In this document: positions 43,747 to 52,732 of the stretch, one piece after another
Layout of the letters: every line of letters begins with the position of its first letter
How positions within the stretch are numbered: position 1 is the stretch's first letter
Source: Chryseobacterium populi
GTDB lineage: Bacteria > Bacteroidota > Bacteroidia > Flavobacteriales > Weeksellaceae
Length of the DNA stretch: 61,645 nucleotides
Assembly (NCBI RefSeq): GCF_000282115.1
Contig: NZ_AKJY01000005.1
Location: forward strand, 1 to 61,645
Reading direction: 5' to 3'
Program-made: the position numbers and the translations under genes
Notes under the pieces: generated by a model
Told to the model about the DNA's origin: nothing
The model's input: only the letters and a program-made list of their open reading frames with translations
Database searches by the model: none

Positions 43747-44394
43747 ATGAAAGACTACTATTATTTTCTCGGTATTTCCCAGGATGCTTCAGAAGAAGAC
43801 ATCAAAAAGGCCTATAGAAAACTGTCTTTAAAATACCATCCTGATAAAAATGAAAATGACGATTTTTTTGCAGACCGTTTCCGTGAAATCCAGGAGGCTT
43901 ATGAGACACTAAGTGATCCGGTCAGAAGACGGGGCTATGACCATAATCTGGAAAGTCACCAGAAAAGTTTCAGGGACAACATTCCTCCGGCAATCAAAAC
44001 GTTTACATCGAATAAAGTTCATGCGAAAAAAGGAGAAGAAATTATCATTAACTGGCAGACCAGTAATGCAGATATAGTGAAAGTGCTTCCTTTCGGGCTT
44101 GAGAAACCTTACGGTGAAAGAATTTTTAAAATTACTGAATTTAAAGACGGGAAATTTCAGCTTTTGCTTCATGCGACCAACTCATTGTTACATAAAACAG
44201 TTGTTCAGGGAATTACAATTACAGAGGTTTTTGAAAATGATTCTGAGAAATTTAAGAGTAGTGTGGAAGAATTATTCAAACCACAGCCGCGTACAATCGT
44301 CAACCGGAGAGGGTTTCCTAAAATTGTAATGCTGGCCTGGGGTATTCTGATCCTGGCGATTGCAATTTATTTTTTAATAAGAAGCTTTAGCTAA
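43747..44394 (+). CDS. DnaJ-domain membrane protein
   Basis: A 215-residue protein with an N-terminal J domain ([28 protein letters not shown] and the HPD motif at residues 31-33), which should stimulate an Hsp70 ATPase. The middle (about 80-170) is a beta-rich domain without zinc fingers ([20 protein letters not shown]). A single C-terminal transmembrane helix ([19 protein letters not shown]) leaves the J domain in the cytoplasm. It is thus a tail-anchored type III J protein that may recruit DnaK to the membrane. The stop abuts the stop of a small convergent gene. Confidence 0.9.
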   Translation: MKDYYYFLGISQDASEEDIKKAYRKLSLKYHPDKNENDDFFADRFREIQEAYETLSDPVRRRGYDHNLESHQKSFRDNIPPAIKTFTSNKVHAKKGEEIIINWQTSNADIVKVLPFGLEKPYGERIFKITEFKDGKFQLLLHATNSLLHKTVVQGITITEVFENDSEKFKSSVEELFKPQPRTIVNRRGFPKIVMLAWGILILAIAIYFLIRSFS

Positions 44395-44547
44395 TTAAGC
44401 CATTTTCTTTCTTCCCGGACACTTTTTGCATCTTTTCCCTTTCTTGAATTTTTTGCAGCAGGATTTTTTTTCACAATACATATCTTCATTATTGAATGCA
44501 AGTACGGGAGTTAAAGCAGGAACTTTAAATGGGATAATCATATTCAT
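44395..44547 (-). CDS. Small Cys/Lys-rich protein
   Basis: A 50-residue reading frame. After a neutral N-terminal third (MNMIIPFKVPALTPVLAF) comes a Cys- and Lys-rich tail: DMYCEKKSCCKKFKKGKRCK followed by KCPGRKKM. The five cysteines in 20 residues are consistent with a metal-binding knot. I recall comparable small proteins from Bacteroidota, but no function. It is convergent with the DnaJ-domain gene and separated by 270 bp from gcvP. The composition differs strongly from random AT-rich sequence, which supports coding. Confidence 0.65.
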   Translation of the reverse strand: MNMIIPFKVPALTPVLAFNNEDMYCEKKSCCKKFKKGKRCKKCPGRKKMA

Positions 44548-44751
44548 GATGCAAATATATTAATTTAGAATAAATATAATTAATAAAATTTGAAATAATT
44601 TCCAAAGCTGGTTATTAGAAGGTTATCTCTAAGTTTTGAACCGTTTTTTTTTAAATCAGGAATTAAAATAATTTCCAAAAAGTCTCCGGAAAAATCAGGT
44701 TTTCAAAATTAATCAGCATTTTCCAATGATTGACCATCAATTTTTTGACTG

Positions 44752-44782
44752 TTGTACAATCCCTTAAAAAATTGTAATTTTA
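44752..44782 (+). promoter_or_regulatory. Candidate promoter of gcvP
   Basis: TTG at 44752-44754 and TAATTTTA at 44775-44782 with a 20-bp spacer fit the Bacteroidota -33/-7 pattern (the last base differs from TAnnTTTG). The start codon is 35 bp downstream. I saw no glycine riboswitch in the 270 bp upstream. Confidence 0.45.
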
Positions 44783-44817
44783 GCCATCTTTTTTACAAAC
44801 AAAATCTAATATAAAAA

Positions 44818-47676
44818 ATGAATACAGAACAGTTTGTGAGCCGTCACATTTCCTTAAATGAAGCCGATAAACAGGCGATGTTGGAAAAAGTTGGCGTTTC
44901 AAGTATCGAAGAATTAATTTCTCAAACCATCCCTTCTTCTATCCGTTTAGAAAAAGATCTTGATATCTCAGAACCGCTTTCAGAATACGAAATGCTTAAT
45001 CATTCGAAAGAATTGGCATCGAAGAATACTGACTATACAAGCTATATTGGTTTTGGATATCACAATACACTTTTGCCATCGGCTATTCAGAGGAATATTT
45101 TTGAAAACCCGAGTTGGTATACTGCTTATACTCCTTACCAGGCAGAAATTGCACAGGGAAGATTAGAAGCTCTTCTTAATTTCCAGACTGTAGTGTGTGA
45201 TCTTACAGGTTTTGGTTTGGCGAACGCTTCACTATTAGATGAATCAACGGCTGCTGCTGAAGCCATGCACATGTTCTTCAACAACAGAACAAAAGATCAG
45301 AAAAAAGCAAATGCCAATAAATTCTTCGTTTCAGACCTTGTTTTACCTCAGACAGTTTCTGTATTAAAAACAAAAGCTGAAGGTCTGGCGATCGAAATTG
45401 TGGAAGGTGATCATAAAACCCATGAGTTTGATGGCTCTTACTATGGAGTTTTATTACAGTATCCTGGTAAAAACGGAATCGTTTTAGATTATACAGAAGA
45501 TATTACAGAATATAAAAAATTAGATTTACAGGTTGTTGTAGCTTGTGATCCGATGGCCTTGGTTAAATTAAAATCACCTGCTACAATGGGAGCAGACTGT
45601 GCGGTAGGAACTTCACAGAGGTTTGGTATTCCATTAGGCTACGGAGGTCCTCACGCAGCATTTTTCTCTTGTAAAGAAGATTATAAAAGAGATATTCCAG
45701 GAAGAATCATCGGGGTTTCTCAGGACATGTATGGAAAACGTGCATTGAGAATGGCTTTGCAAACCAGGGAGCAGCATATTAAAAGAGAAAGAGCGACTTC
45801 AAACATTTGTACAGCTCAGGTTCTTTTAGCGGTAATGGCTGGGATGTATGCAGTTTATCACGGTCCGAAAGGATTAAATTATATTGCTGATCAGATTCAC
45901 TTTAAAGCCAATGCTTTAAAAGGAGGTCTTAAAGCTTTAGGATACCAGACGGTTGAAGAACCGATCTTCGATACGGTGAAAATCATCATGAATGAAGATG
46001 AAAAAGGGAGACTATCGAGAATGATGCTTGATCATAAACTTAACCTGAATTATTTTACAGAAGGAATTGTAAGCATTGCAATCAATGAAAGTACAACATT
46101 GGATAAGTTAAATTATCTGATGGCTTCTTTCGCTCAGTTTAAGGATAAGCAGACTTTTAAATTAGAAATAAAAGAGGGATACAGCATTCCTGAAGAGAAT
46201 TTAAGAAAAGACGAAATTCTTACAGAAGCAGTATTCAACAAATATCATACGGAAACAGAATTAATGCGTTACATCAAGCGCCTGGAAAGAAAAGATTTAT
46301 CATTAACTCATTCAATGATTTCTTTGGGTTCCTGTACGATGAAACTGAATGCAGCAACTCAAATGTTACCGCTTTCATGGGATAACTGGGGAAGTATTCA
46401 CCCGTTTGTGCCGGTTGATCAGGCTGGAGGTTACCAGGAAATGATCCGTGAACTGGAGAAAGATTTAGCTGAAATCACCGGTTTTGCAGGAACTTCTCTT
46501 CAACCGAATTCCGGAGCTCAGGGAGAATATGCAGGATTGATGGTGATCAGAGAATATCATATTTCAAGAGGGGAAGGCCACAGAAATGTAGTATTGATTC
46601 CTCAGTCTGCTCACGGAACCAATCCTGCATCTGCAGCAATGGCAGGAATGAAAATCGTTGTTGTTAAAAATCTTGAAAACGGAGAAATTGATTTCGAAGA
46701 TTTAAAAGCAAAAACAGAAGAACATTCGGCTAATTTATCTTGTGTGATGATCACTTATCCGTCAACTTACGGATTCTTTGATGCCAACATTATTGAAATT
46801 ACAAACTTGATCCACCAACATGGCGGGCAGGTATATATGGATGGTGCAAACATGAACGCTCAGGTAGGATTTACCAGTCCCGGAAACATCGGAGCAGATG
46901 TTTGTCACTTAAACCTTCACAAAACTTTTGCGATTCCTCACGGCGGTGGAGGTCCTGGAGTTGGCCCGATCTGTGTGGCTAAACACCTGGTTCCTTTCTT
47001 ACCTACGAATGCAAACATCAAAATAGGTTCTAAAGATGCTATCGAGGGTATTTCTGCAGCACCTTACGGTTCCGGTTTGATCCTGAACATTTCTTACGCC
47101 TATATCAAAATGTTGGGAGCTTCAGGATTGAGAAAAGCTACGGAACATGCAATCTTAAATGCTAATTATTTAAAAGAGGTTCTGGCAGAGCATTTCCCAA
47201 TTTTATATTCAAACAAAAACGGAAAAGTGGCTCACGAATGTATCGTAGATTTCCGTCAGTTCAAATCATTAGGAATTGAGGTGGCTGATGTGGCGAAAAG
47301 ACTGATGGATTATGGTTTCCATGCTCCTACGGTTTCTTTCCCGGTTGCCGGAACTTTAATGATTGAACCTACAGAATCTGAAAGTAAAGCGGAAATCGAT
47401 CGTTTTGCAGAGGCTTTAATCGCAATCAAACAAGAAATTGATGAGATTGCAAACGGTGAAGCTGATGCAGCGAATAATGTGTTGAAAAATGCACCTCATA
47501 CAGAACAATTGGTGATCTCTGACTCATGGGATAAGCCATACAGCAGAGAAAAGGCTGCTTATCCGTTAGAATGGGTAAGGGACCACAAATTCTTTGCTTC
47601 TGTTTCAAGAGTAGATGAAGCTTACGGAGACAGAAACTTAGTATGTACCTGTGAGCCGATTGAAGCTTATATGTAA
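44818..47676 (+). CDS. gcvP: Glycine dehydrogenase (decarboxylating), P protein
   Basis: A 952-residue single-chain P protein of the glycine cleavage system, which decarboxylates glycine and transfers the aminomethyl group to lipoylated H protein. The N-terminal half has YTPYQAEIAQGRLEALLNFQ, GYGGPHAAFFS and REQHIKRERATSNICTAQ. The C-terminal half has the PLP lysine Lys702 in HLNLHKTFAIPHGGGGPGVG and SAAPYGSGLILNISYAYI. Both halves are present, so it is the fused (GcvPA+GcvPB) form. No gcvT or gcvH is adjacent. A bidirectional terminator follows. Confidence 0.98.
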   Translation: MNTEQFVSRHISLNEADKQAMLEKVGVSSIEELISQTIPSSIRLEKDLDISEPLSEYEMLNHSKELASKNTDYTSYIGFGYHNTLLPSAIQRNIFENPSWYTAYTPYQAEIAQGRLEALLNFQTVVCDLTGFGLANASLLDESTAAAEAMHMFFNNRTKDQKKANANKFFVSDLVLPQTVSVLKTKAEGLAIEIVEGDHKTHEFDGSYYGVLLQYPGKNGIVLDYTEDITEYKKLDLQVVVACDPMALVKLKSPATMGADCAVGTSQRFGIPLGYGGPHAAFFSCKEDYKRDIPGRIIGVSQDMYGKRALRMALQTREQHIKRERATSNICTAQVLLAVMAGMYAVYHGPKGLNYIADQIHFKANALKGGLKALGYQTVEEPIFDTVKIIMNEDEKGRLSRMMLDHKLNLNYFTEGIVSIAINESTTLDKLNYLMASFAQFKDKQTFKLEIKEGYSIPEENLRKDEILTEAVFNKYHTETELMRYIKRLERKDLSLTHSMISLGSCTMKLNAATQMLPLSWDNWGSIHPFVPVDQAGGYQEMIRELEKDLAEITGFAGTSLQPNSGAQGEYAGLMVIREYHISRGEGHRNVVLIPQSAHGTNPASAAMAGMKIVVVKNLENGEIDFEDLKAKTEEHSANLSCVMITYPSTYGFFDANIIEITNLIHQHGGQVYMDGANMNAQVGFTSPGNIGADVCHLNLHKTFAIPHGGGGPGVGPICVAKHLVPFLPTNANIKIGSKDAIEGISAAPYGSGLILNISYAYIKMLGASGLRKATEHAILNANYLKEVLAEHFPILYSNKNGKVAHECIVDFRQFKSLGIEVADVAKRLMDYGFHAPTVSFPVAGTLMIEPTESESKAEIDRFAEALIAIKQEIDEIANGEADAANNVLKNAPHTEQLVISDSWDKPYSREKAAYPLEWVRDHKFFASVSRVDEAYGDRNLVCTCEPIEAYM

Positions 47677-47695
47677 TAGATTTTTTCTAAATAAT

Positions 47696-47728
47696 AAAAA
47701 ATACCGCTCAATCTGAGCGGTATTTTTG
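47696..47728. terminator. Bidirectional terminator after gcvP
   Basis: ATACCGCTCA (47701-47710) pairs with TGAGCGGTAT (47714-47723), extended by A and T runs. It also ends the small lipoprotein gene on the other strand. Confidence 0.88.
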
Positions 47729-47745
47729 TTTGTTGCATTGTATTT

Positions 47746-47925
47746 CTACTGTCTTCTCTTCAAAGTATATGCTGCAGCAATAGCTATTCCCATTGTAAGA
47801 CAGGTGATAATTGAAATCGTTTCAATTGAGGTTTCACTTTTTACTTGTGATGTGTTTTTTTTATCGCATGAAAAAAAGAATAATACTGTCATTAAAAGAC
47901 AGCCCATTAGTAATTTTTTAATCAT
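47746..47925 (-). CDS. Small lipoprotein
   Basis: A 59-residue frame with a lipoprotein signal (MIKKLLMGCLLMTVLFFFSC, Cys20 as the lipidated residue), a short polar linker (DKKNTSQVKSETSIETIS) and a hydrophobic C-terminal helix (IITCLTMGIAIAAAYTLKR). It would be anchored in the envelope. Function unknown. It is convergent with gcvP across the shared terminator. Confidence 0.65.
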   Translation of the reverse strand: MIKKLLMGCLLMTVLFFFSCDKKNTSQVKSETSIETISIITCLTMGIAIAAAYTLKRRQ

Positions 47926-48080
47926 AATGTATTTGTTTGGTTATTAAATTTTTATGATCAAAAAGTATACCGAATTTATAGACTATAAATGACGCTGTTT
48001 TAATAAGGTTAAAGTTTGGTTTTAACTATCCGTATTCATACATCATTTTTAGTTAGTACTATTTTAAATGATATTTATCT

Positions 48081-48803
48081 TCAAATTTTTGCAGAAAGTT
48101 CCTTTGTTTCAAGCTTTTTAATCAAAGCAGATTTGATTAATGTAAAGGCGTGGTCTTTAGCTTCCGCAAAGGAAATATTGTATTGACGGTCAATAGTTCT
48201 TAAATCCTCCGGAAACTTCGATAAAAGGTTGTCGTAGAAGCGGTCTAAAAATTCCTGTGATGGCATTTCGTACTTAATTCTCAGCTGAAAACGTCTCAGT
48301 AAAGCCGTATCAATAATTTCGGCATGATTGGTCGCACAAAGCAGTAATGCATTTTCAGGATAATAGTCGATCAGCTGAATCAGTGTATTTACAAGCCTTC
48401 TCATTTCACCCACATCCTTATCATCACTGCCTCTCGCTTTCCCGATCTGGTCCAGTTCATCAAGAAAAAGTACAGACCTTTCTCTGGAAGCTTTATCGAA
48501 AATCATTTTAATATTTTGCGAAGTTTCCCCAATTCTTGATGAAACGATATTGCTTAAATTCAGAATGATAATATTTTTGCCTAAAGCGTTAGCAATTGCT
48601 TTTGCGGTCATTGTTTTTCCACATCCTGAGCTTCCCTGCAGTAAAACCTTATTGTTGACAGGAAGCCCGTATTCCAGCAGTTCTTTGCTGTAAGTCTGCT
48701 CTTTGATGAGCTGTACAAACTGTTCTCTGTTAGTTTCAGTAAGGAATACATTATTAAGAGTTATTTCTTCTTTATCCTGGATAATAAGGTTGTACAGATT
48801 CAT
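48081..48803 (-). CDS. AAA family ATPase
   Basis: A 240-residue stand-alone AAA+ ATPase. Walker A GSSGCGKT (57-64), Walker B VLFLDE (111-116), sensor 1 LLCATNH, and an arginine finger in LLRRFQLRI. There is no protease or substrate-recognition domain, so it must work with partners. Similar small proteins in bacteria are described as FtsH-like or as conflict-system components. The flanking genes give no clue. It has its own upstream region of 250 bp that also holds a structured element. Confidence 0.9.
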   Translation of the reverse strand: MNLYNLIIQDKEEITLNNVFLTETNREQFVQLIKEQTYSKELLEYGLPVNNKVLLQGSSGCGKTMTAKAIANALGKNIIILNLSNIVSSRIGETSQNIKMIFDKASRERSVLFLDELDQIGKARGSDDKDVGEMRRLVNTLIQLIDYYPENALLLCATNHAEIIDTALLRRFQLRIKYEMPSQEFLDRFYDNLLSKFPEDLRTIDRQYNISFAEAKDHAFTLIKSALIKKLETKELSAKI

Positions 48804-48927
48804 GATCAGAAAACTTTTAGAGGTACAAAGATAAAGCTTTCCTGAAATTTATAACAAAGAAAAGCCGGACTTAAAAGCCCAGCTAAATTATGATATTAAA
48901 ATTTGTTACGTAATAAAATCAGGTATC

Positions 48928-49000
48928 TTATGTTTTTGTGCCCTTTTACTCCCAATGAGTAAAAGAGCTGCAGCCTGACAGTATCAGACCGAAAACATAA
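48928..49000. ncRNA. Candidate three-way-junction RNA element
   Basis: Outer stem TTATGTTTT (48928-48936) with AAAACATAA (48992-49000). Inside are hairpin CTTTTACTC/GAGTAAAAG (48943-48951 with 48957-48965) and hairpin CTGA/TCAG (48975-48978 with 48984-48987). The strand is undecided. It lies between the AAA ATPase start and a tiny minus-strand gene. Chance pairing cannot be excluded without covariation. Confidence 0.35.
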
Positions 49001-49056
49001 AACAATACAAATTAGTAAAAGTTCTCTAAGTTTTTAAACCTGATAAGAGTCTTTAA

Positions 49057-49137
49057 TTAATTTCTTTCTCTTCTAACAGTCATGAAATAAGAAGTGAATA
49101 CTACTGCACATGTTGCGATAAAAGCGTAAGTTACCAT
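49057..49137 (-). CDS. Candidate 26-residue membrane peptide
   Basis: The frame encodes MVTYAFIATCAVVFTSYFMT followed by VRRERN: one hydrophobic helix with a positively charged tail. The leader on the minus strand is AT-rich and ends in ATAAAACAAAA directly before the ATG, like many genes here. A short frame of this kind can occur by chance, so support is moderate. Confidence 0.4.
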   Translation of the reverse strand: MVTYAFIATCAVVFTSYFMTVRRERN

Positions 49138-49553
49138 TTTTGTTTTATTTTTAATTATTTGATTTTATTTTGATGATTTCTTATTTGCAATATTACAGCT
49201 TTCAAATTACATGCCAAAGCAAATAATTATGATGTTTATCAGTGTGTTATGTTGTTTTATTGTTCATTTTTAGTGTCTATTTGTTTACATGAATTTAATA
49301 TATTATTGAAAATTTTTATGTATTTTTATTGTCTTATCTGTAAAAAAATATGAATCTGATAATTGTTTTAAGCTTTATATTTCAGACTTGATAATACAAA
49401 TAATAAAGAATGATGTACATAATATTCCACTTAAGTGTGAATCGAAAGGTTTAAATTATACTATAAAGATCCTGAATGTTAAGAAAAATTATTTTTTATT
49501 CTAGCCAGTGTGAAATTTGTGTGTACTTTTTTGTCAATATCTATGGCTTAAAT
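49138..49553. other. AT-rich gene-free region
   Basis: I find no gene in these 416 bases on either strand. Poly-T and poly-A tracts are common. No clear hairpin or repeat is visible before the SMR operator. Confidence 0.5.
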
Positions 49554-49609
49554 GACAGTGAAAATAGGACAGAAAAAATAGGAGACTGCTTAATTTTCCT
49601 ATTTTTGTC
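49554..49609 (+). promoter_or_regulatory. Operator-like repeats and -7 box of the SMR gene
   Basis: Direct repeats GACAGTGAAAATAGGA (49554-49569) and GACAGAAAAAATAGGA (49568-49583), then the inverted copy TCCTATTTTTGTC (49597-49609) that contains the -7 box TATTTTTG (49600-49607). The start codon is 17 bp downstream of the box. This is a plausible site for an unlinked repressor. Confidence 0.5.
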
Positions 49610-49624
49610 ATAAAGTATAAACAT

Positions 49625-49960
49625 ATGGGACGCAGTTACCTTTATCTTATTTTAGCGATTGTTTTTGAAATTATTGCTACAACATTCTTGAAAAAATCAG
49701 AAGAATTTTCCAGGCTTCTACCTTCAGTAGTAACTGTAATCGGATATTCAGCAGCATTTTATTTCCTGAGCTTAACGCTCCGTCAGATTCCTGTAGGGAT
49801 TACCTATGCGATATGGTCCGGAGTAGGGATAATATTTATTACGGTTATTGGGATAGTTGCTTTTAAACAGGTTCCTGATCTGCCTGCTATCATAGGAATT
49901 GCTTTAATCGTTATCGGTGTTATTGTAATTAACCTGTTCTCAAAAATGGGAGTTCATTAA
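49625..49960 (+). CDS. SMR family multidrug exporter
   Basis: A 111-residue small multidrug resistance protein with four transmembrane helices. The membrane-embedded acid is Glu15 in AIVFEIIATTFLKKSEEF (Glu14 of EmrE). Other family marks are AFYFLSLTLRQIPVGITYAI and WSGVGIIFITVIGI. It functions as a dimer and exchanges cationic drugs or guanidinium for protons. A dyad overlaps its promoter. It is transcribed alone. Confidence 0.95.
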   Translation: MGRSYLYLILAIVFEIIATTFLKKSEEFSRLLPSVVTVIGYSAAFYFLSLTLRQIPVGITYAIWSGVGIIFITVIGIVAFKQVPDLPAIIGIALIVIGVIVINLFSKMGVH

Positions 49961-50140
49961 TTATAAATCATTGAAAATATGCATTACTTCGGGTAGTGAA
50001 ATGAAATGCGGTGCATTGAGATGTTTTAATGAATGTAATTTCTTGTCTTAAAGTTTTTATTACTTAATGGTTTAAGAATTTAATTTTGTTACTTAAAATA
50101 ACGGAATGCTTATTTTTATGAATGAAATGATCATTAAAAA

Positions 50141-50755
50141 TTAATTGTTTTCCAATGGTAGCTGCTCAATAAGCTCCAGTCTTTTTACAATACTTTCTTT
50201 ACCCAATATTGTACCCGGTGACAACACCGCATTAGCTCCGATTCTTGAATTATCACCAACCAGCGAACCGAATTTCACACTTCCGGTTCTGACTGCCTTG
50301 CCATTAAAAAGGATTGAAATTTCTTTGTTTCTCCTTTCGTTGTAATGATTGGCACATATGGAACCCGCTTCAAAATTAATTCCGTTCCCAATGATGCTGT
50401 TTCCGATATAATTGAAATGGGCAACAGCCGTTTCATTAAAAATAATACTCTGTTTTACTTCACTTCCGGGACCTATTTTTACGTTCTTTCCGATATAAAC
50501 AGGACCTCTCAGATAAGCATTGGCACCAATAACCGTATTTTCTCCGGCAATAATTCTTCCTTTTAAGATTACATTCTGTTCTACGACTGCTGTTTTATGA
50601 ATAGCAGTATCTCCGGAAATGATATAATCTTCTCCGAGATTACTAAACTTTTCCTGAAGAAAGTCATCCAGATTATTAATGATTTCCCAGGGCTGAAGGC
50701 GGGTATTTGAATTGAAAGTGGAAAAATTTTCGATAAAATCGCTGATGTTGATCAT
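50141..50755 (-). CDS. Left-handed beta-helix (hexapeptide) acyltransferase-like protein
   Basis: A 204-residue protein with hexapeptide repeats from about residue 50 to 180 (IHKTAVVEQNVILKGRIIAG, NTVIGANAYLRGPVYIGKNV, KIGPGSEVKQSIIF, NSRIGANAVLSPGTI). This LbH fold is typical of GlmU C-terminal-like uridyl/acetyltransferases. There is no N-terminal nucleotidyltransferase domain. Substrate is unknown; a cell-envelope sugar is possible, because a glycosyltransferase gene lies next to it. Confidence 0.87.
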   Translation of the reverse strand: MINISDFIENFSTFNSNTRLQPWEIINNLDDFLQEKFSNLGEDYIISGDTAIHKTAVVEQNVILKGRIIAGENTVIGANAYLRGPVYIGKNVKIGPGSEVKQSIIFNETAVAHFNYIGNSIIGNGINFEAGSICANHYNERRNKEISILFNGKAVRTGSVKFGSLVGDNSRIGANAVLSPGTILGKESIVKRLELIEQLPLENN

Positions 50756-50829
50756 GTAATCAGATTAATGTTTAACAAGTGAATACTGAGAACAAATTTA
50801 AATATTAATCTGATTAAAATTTTACATTG

Positions 50830-51489
50830 CTAAATTTTAATAATATCCTGCGTGATTTGCTTTTGTTTCCAATGCTCGGCTCTCTTTTCATACAGAAAGA
50901 ATTTTCCCAGTTTATATTTGAATTTCAGATATCCACGGAACTCTATTCCGTTGAATAATCTGTGCGGGATATCCGGATTTTCATTCAGGCTTCGCTGAAT
51001 AGCTTTACTAAATACGGTAGGCCCCGTTGTAGAATGTATATCATGAGGATAACGATGGGTCTTTATATTATCGAGCATCAGCTCTAAAGTTTTTTTCAGA
51101 AAAGGATGGTTTTTATTAAAGATCAACCCCCATTGCACAAATAAATCAGGATGCCTTTCTTTACTGATCACAGCTTCATCATCTTCTTTTATCAGATTTT
51201 TTAGCGGTTTTGTTATTGCGCTGTCAACATCCAGATAGATTCCGCCTTTTTTATATAAAATAGCATATCTGAAAAAGTCAGCTTTTGCAGCACCAATCGT
51301 TAATCTGTTATAGTTTTCTATATATTCCGGTGGAAATTCTTCGGTGATAAACTTTTGTATATCGTGGTCGTCATAAAAATGATAACGATATTCAGGGTTT
51401 TTTCTTTTCATATTCCAGATGTGAAGTTTTGTAAGCCAGGGAAGCTTTTTGGACTTAAAAGTTTGAAATATTTGTTTTGGTATGGCCAT
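50830..51489 (-). CDS. GT32-type glycosyltransferase
   Basis: A 219-residue sugar transferase of the GT32 (DXD-containing, OCH1-like) group: IPKQIFQTFKSKKLP, FYDDHDIQKFI, AAKADFFRYAILYKKGGIYL and the DXD motif DVDS, followed by NIKTHRYPHDIHSTTGPTVF. Such enzymes act in capsule or lipopolysaccharide synthesis. The ATG at 51489 is preferred; an upstream TTG at 51498 is in frame. It is co-oriented with the LbH gene (75 bp gap). Confidence 0.92.
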   Translation of the reverse strand: MAIPKQIFQTFKSKKLPWLTKLHIWNMKRKNPEYRYHFYDDHDIQKFITEEFPPEYIENYNRLTIGAAKADFFRYAILYKKGGIYLDVDSAITKPLKNLIKEDDEAVISKERHPDLFVQWGLIFNKNHPFLKKTLELMLDNIKTHRYPHDIHSTTGPTVFSKAIQRSLNENPDIPHRLFNGIEFRGYLKFKYKLGKFFLYEKRAEHWKQKQITQDIIKI

Positions 51490-51748
51490 ATTTAACAAGT
51501 TAAAGAAGCACAGGTAATATATGATTCACTCAACAGTAATGTAGTGAATGAATAACAGGTTCTGCGCGAGAAAATTCAATACGTGGTAATTGTTTATAGA
51601 TAAATTTTTTTTAAAAAAGTTAAATATTACCTTAAAAAAAAATTAAAATTATTTTGATGTATGCGCTCGAAAAAAGGGCAAGTGTATTATAATTATGTAG
51701 TTATAATTAATATTTTTCTTAACCGGGATTACTTTTAAGGCATTAAAA

Positions 51749-52729
51749 TCATTTTGATCTCGGCTTTCCAAAAGGGTTGTAGGAAATCCCGATATTGAAA
51801 TAGAAAGAAGGTTTTGGAGTAGCTTCAAAAATATAATCTTTAAAAGATTCCTCTTTATCAAATATTCTTGCTTTCGGCATAAACCTTAATCCGGTTTTCA
51901 GGGTCCCAATAAAATTAGAACCTAAATTATGTTCATAAATAGCTCCCGAATTGATGGCCAGCTGTCTGAATTCATATGTTTTATCTGAATTATAAAGATA
52001 AAAAGAAGTATTATTCATTTCCGAACCTAAAGAGATCCGTCCGTTTGAGAAAATATTTTTTCTCATCAGGAGCTTTTGAGGCAGGATAATATCAGCAGTC
52101 CAGCCGTTATCAAATTTATGTTCATAAGTGAAAACGGGAAGTACGGGAATTTGTGCACTCCGATCGATCAGAACAGCTAACCCTACAGACATTTTAGTTT
52201 TAGCATTCGCCTTTAAAATGATATTTCCGGTTGCCATTCCCCGGACTCTTTCAAAATGCTGGTCACTTCCATCTACTGAAGCTGTTGCTGAATATACAGC
52301 GATCTTATTAAATAATTTTGAAAAATGAGTAAAAGTTAATGCTTCGGAATGATAATGGAAATTTCCCTTATTGCTGCTTTCCCCGGAAAATAGAGAGGTC
52401 GGATTTTCAGTCTCTATGGAAGTGAAACGGTAATTTAAAGCTGTACTTAGTATCCATTTTCTGTTTTTAATAAAATAGATATTGGCATTGGCATTGACCT
52501 GGCTGAAATTTTTGACTTTATTATCAGGAAGATCCATCCCCTGAAAGGCTGAAGAATACTTATAAGGCGTAAGCTGGATGTATTCGATGTTAAGATCTCG
52601 GGTTTGCGGAAATTTATCGGTAACGAAAGCAACTACTTTATGTGGAATACTGTCTTTTTTCTGTGCCGACACTATATTTTTAAACGGAAGCATGGCCAGC
52701 GGAACAAGGGCTTTTCTGATGATTTTCAT
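51749..52729 (-). CDS. DUF6268-type outer membrane protein
   Basis: A 326-residue protein with a signal peptide (KALVPLAMLPFKNIVSAQ) and alternating beta-strands that end in FYFNIGISYNPFGK, typical of an outer-membrane barrel. Strand-like segments include WILSTALNYRFTSI, MSVGLAVLIDRSAQ and SFYLYNSDKTYEFRQ. I associate it with the DUF6268 family, of unknown function. It starts 3 bp after the upstream 142-residue gene, so both belong to one operon. That operon is probably driven from the mirror-image operator at 53182-53330. Confidence 0.8.
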   Translation of the reverse strand: MKIIRKALVPLAMLPFKNIVSAQKKDSIPHKVVAFVTDKFPQTRDLNIEYIQLTPYKYSSAFQGMDLPDNKVKNFSQVNANANIYFIKNRKWILSTALNYRFTSIETENPTSLFSGESSNKGNFHYHSEALTFTHFSKLFNKIAVYSATASVDGSDQHFERVRGMATGNIILKANAKTKMSVGLAVLIDRSAQIPVLPVFTYEHKFDNGWTADIILPQKLLMRKNIFSNGRISLGSEMNNTSFYLYNSDKTYEFRQLAINSGAIYEHNLGSNFIGTLKTGLRFMPKARIFDKEESFKDYIFEATPKPSFYFNIGISYNPFGKPRSK

Positions 52730-52732
52730 AAA

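Noticed and set aside
44548..44817. Glycine riboswitch before gcvP
   Set aside because: No paired aptamer-like GC-rich stems are visible in this AT-rich region.
47726..47947. Plus-strand 73-codon frame after gcvP
   Set aside because: It is antisense to a better candidate, a lipoprotein gene with signal peptide and lipobox.
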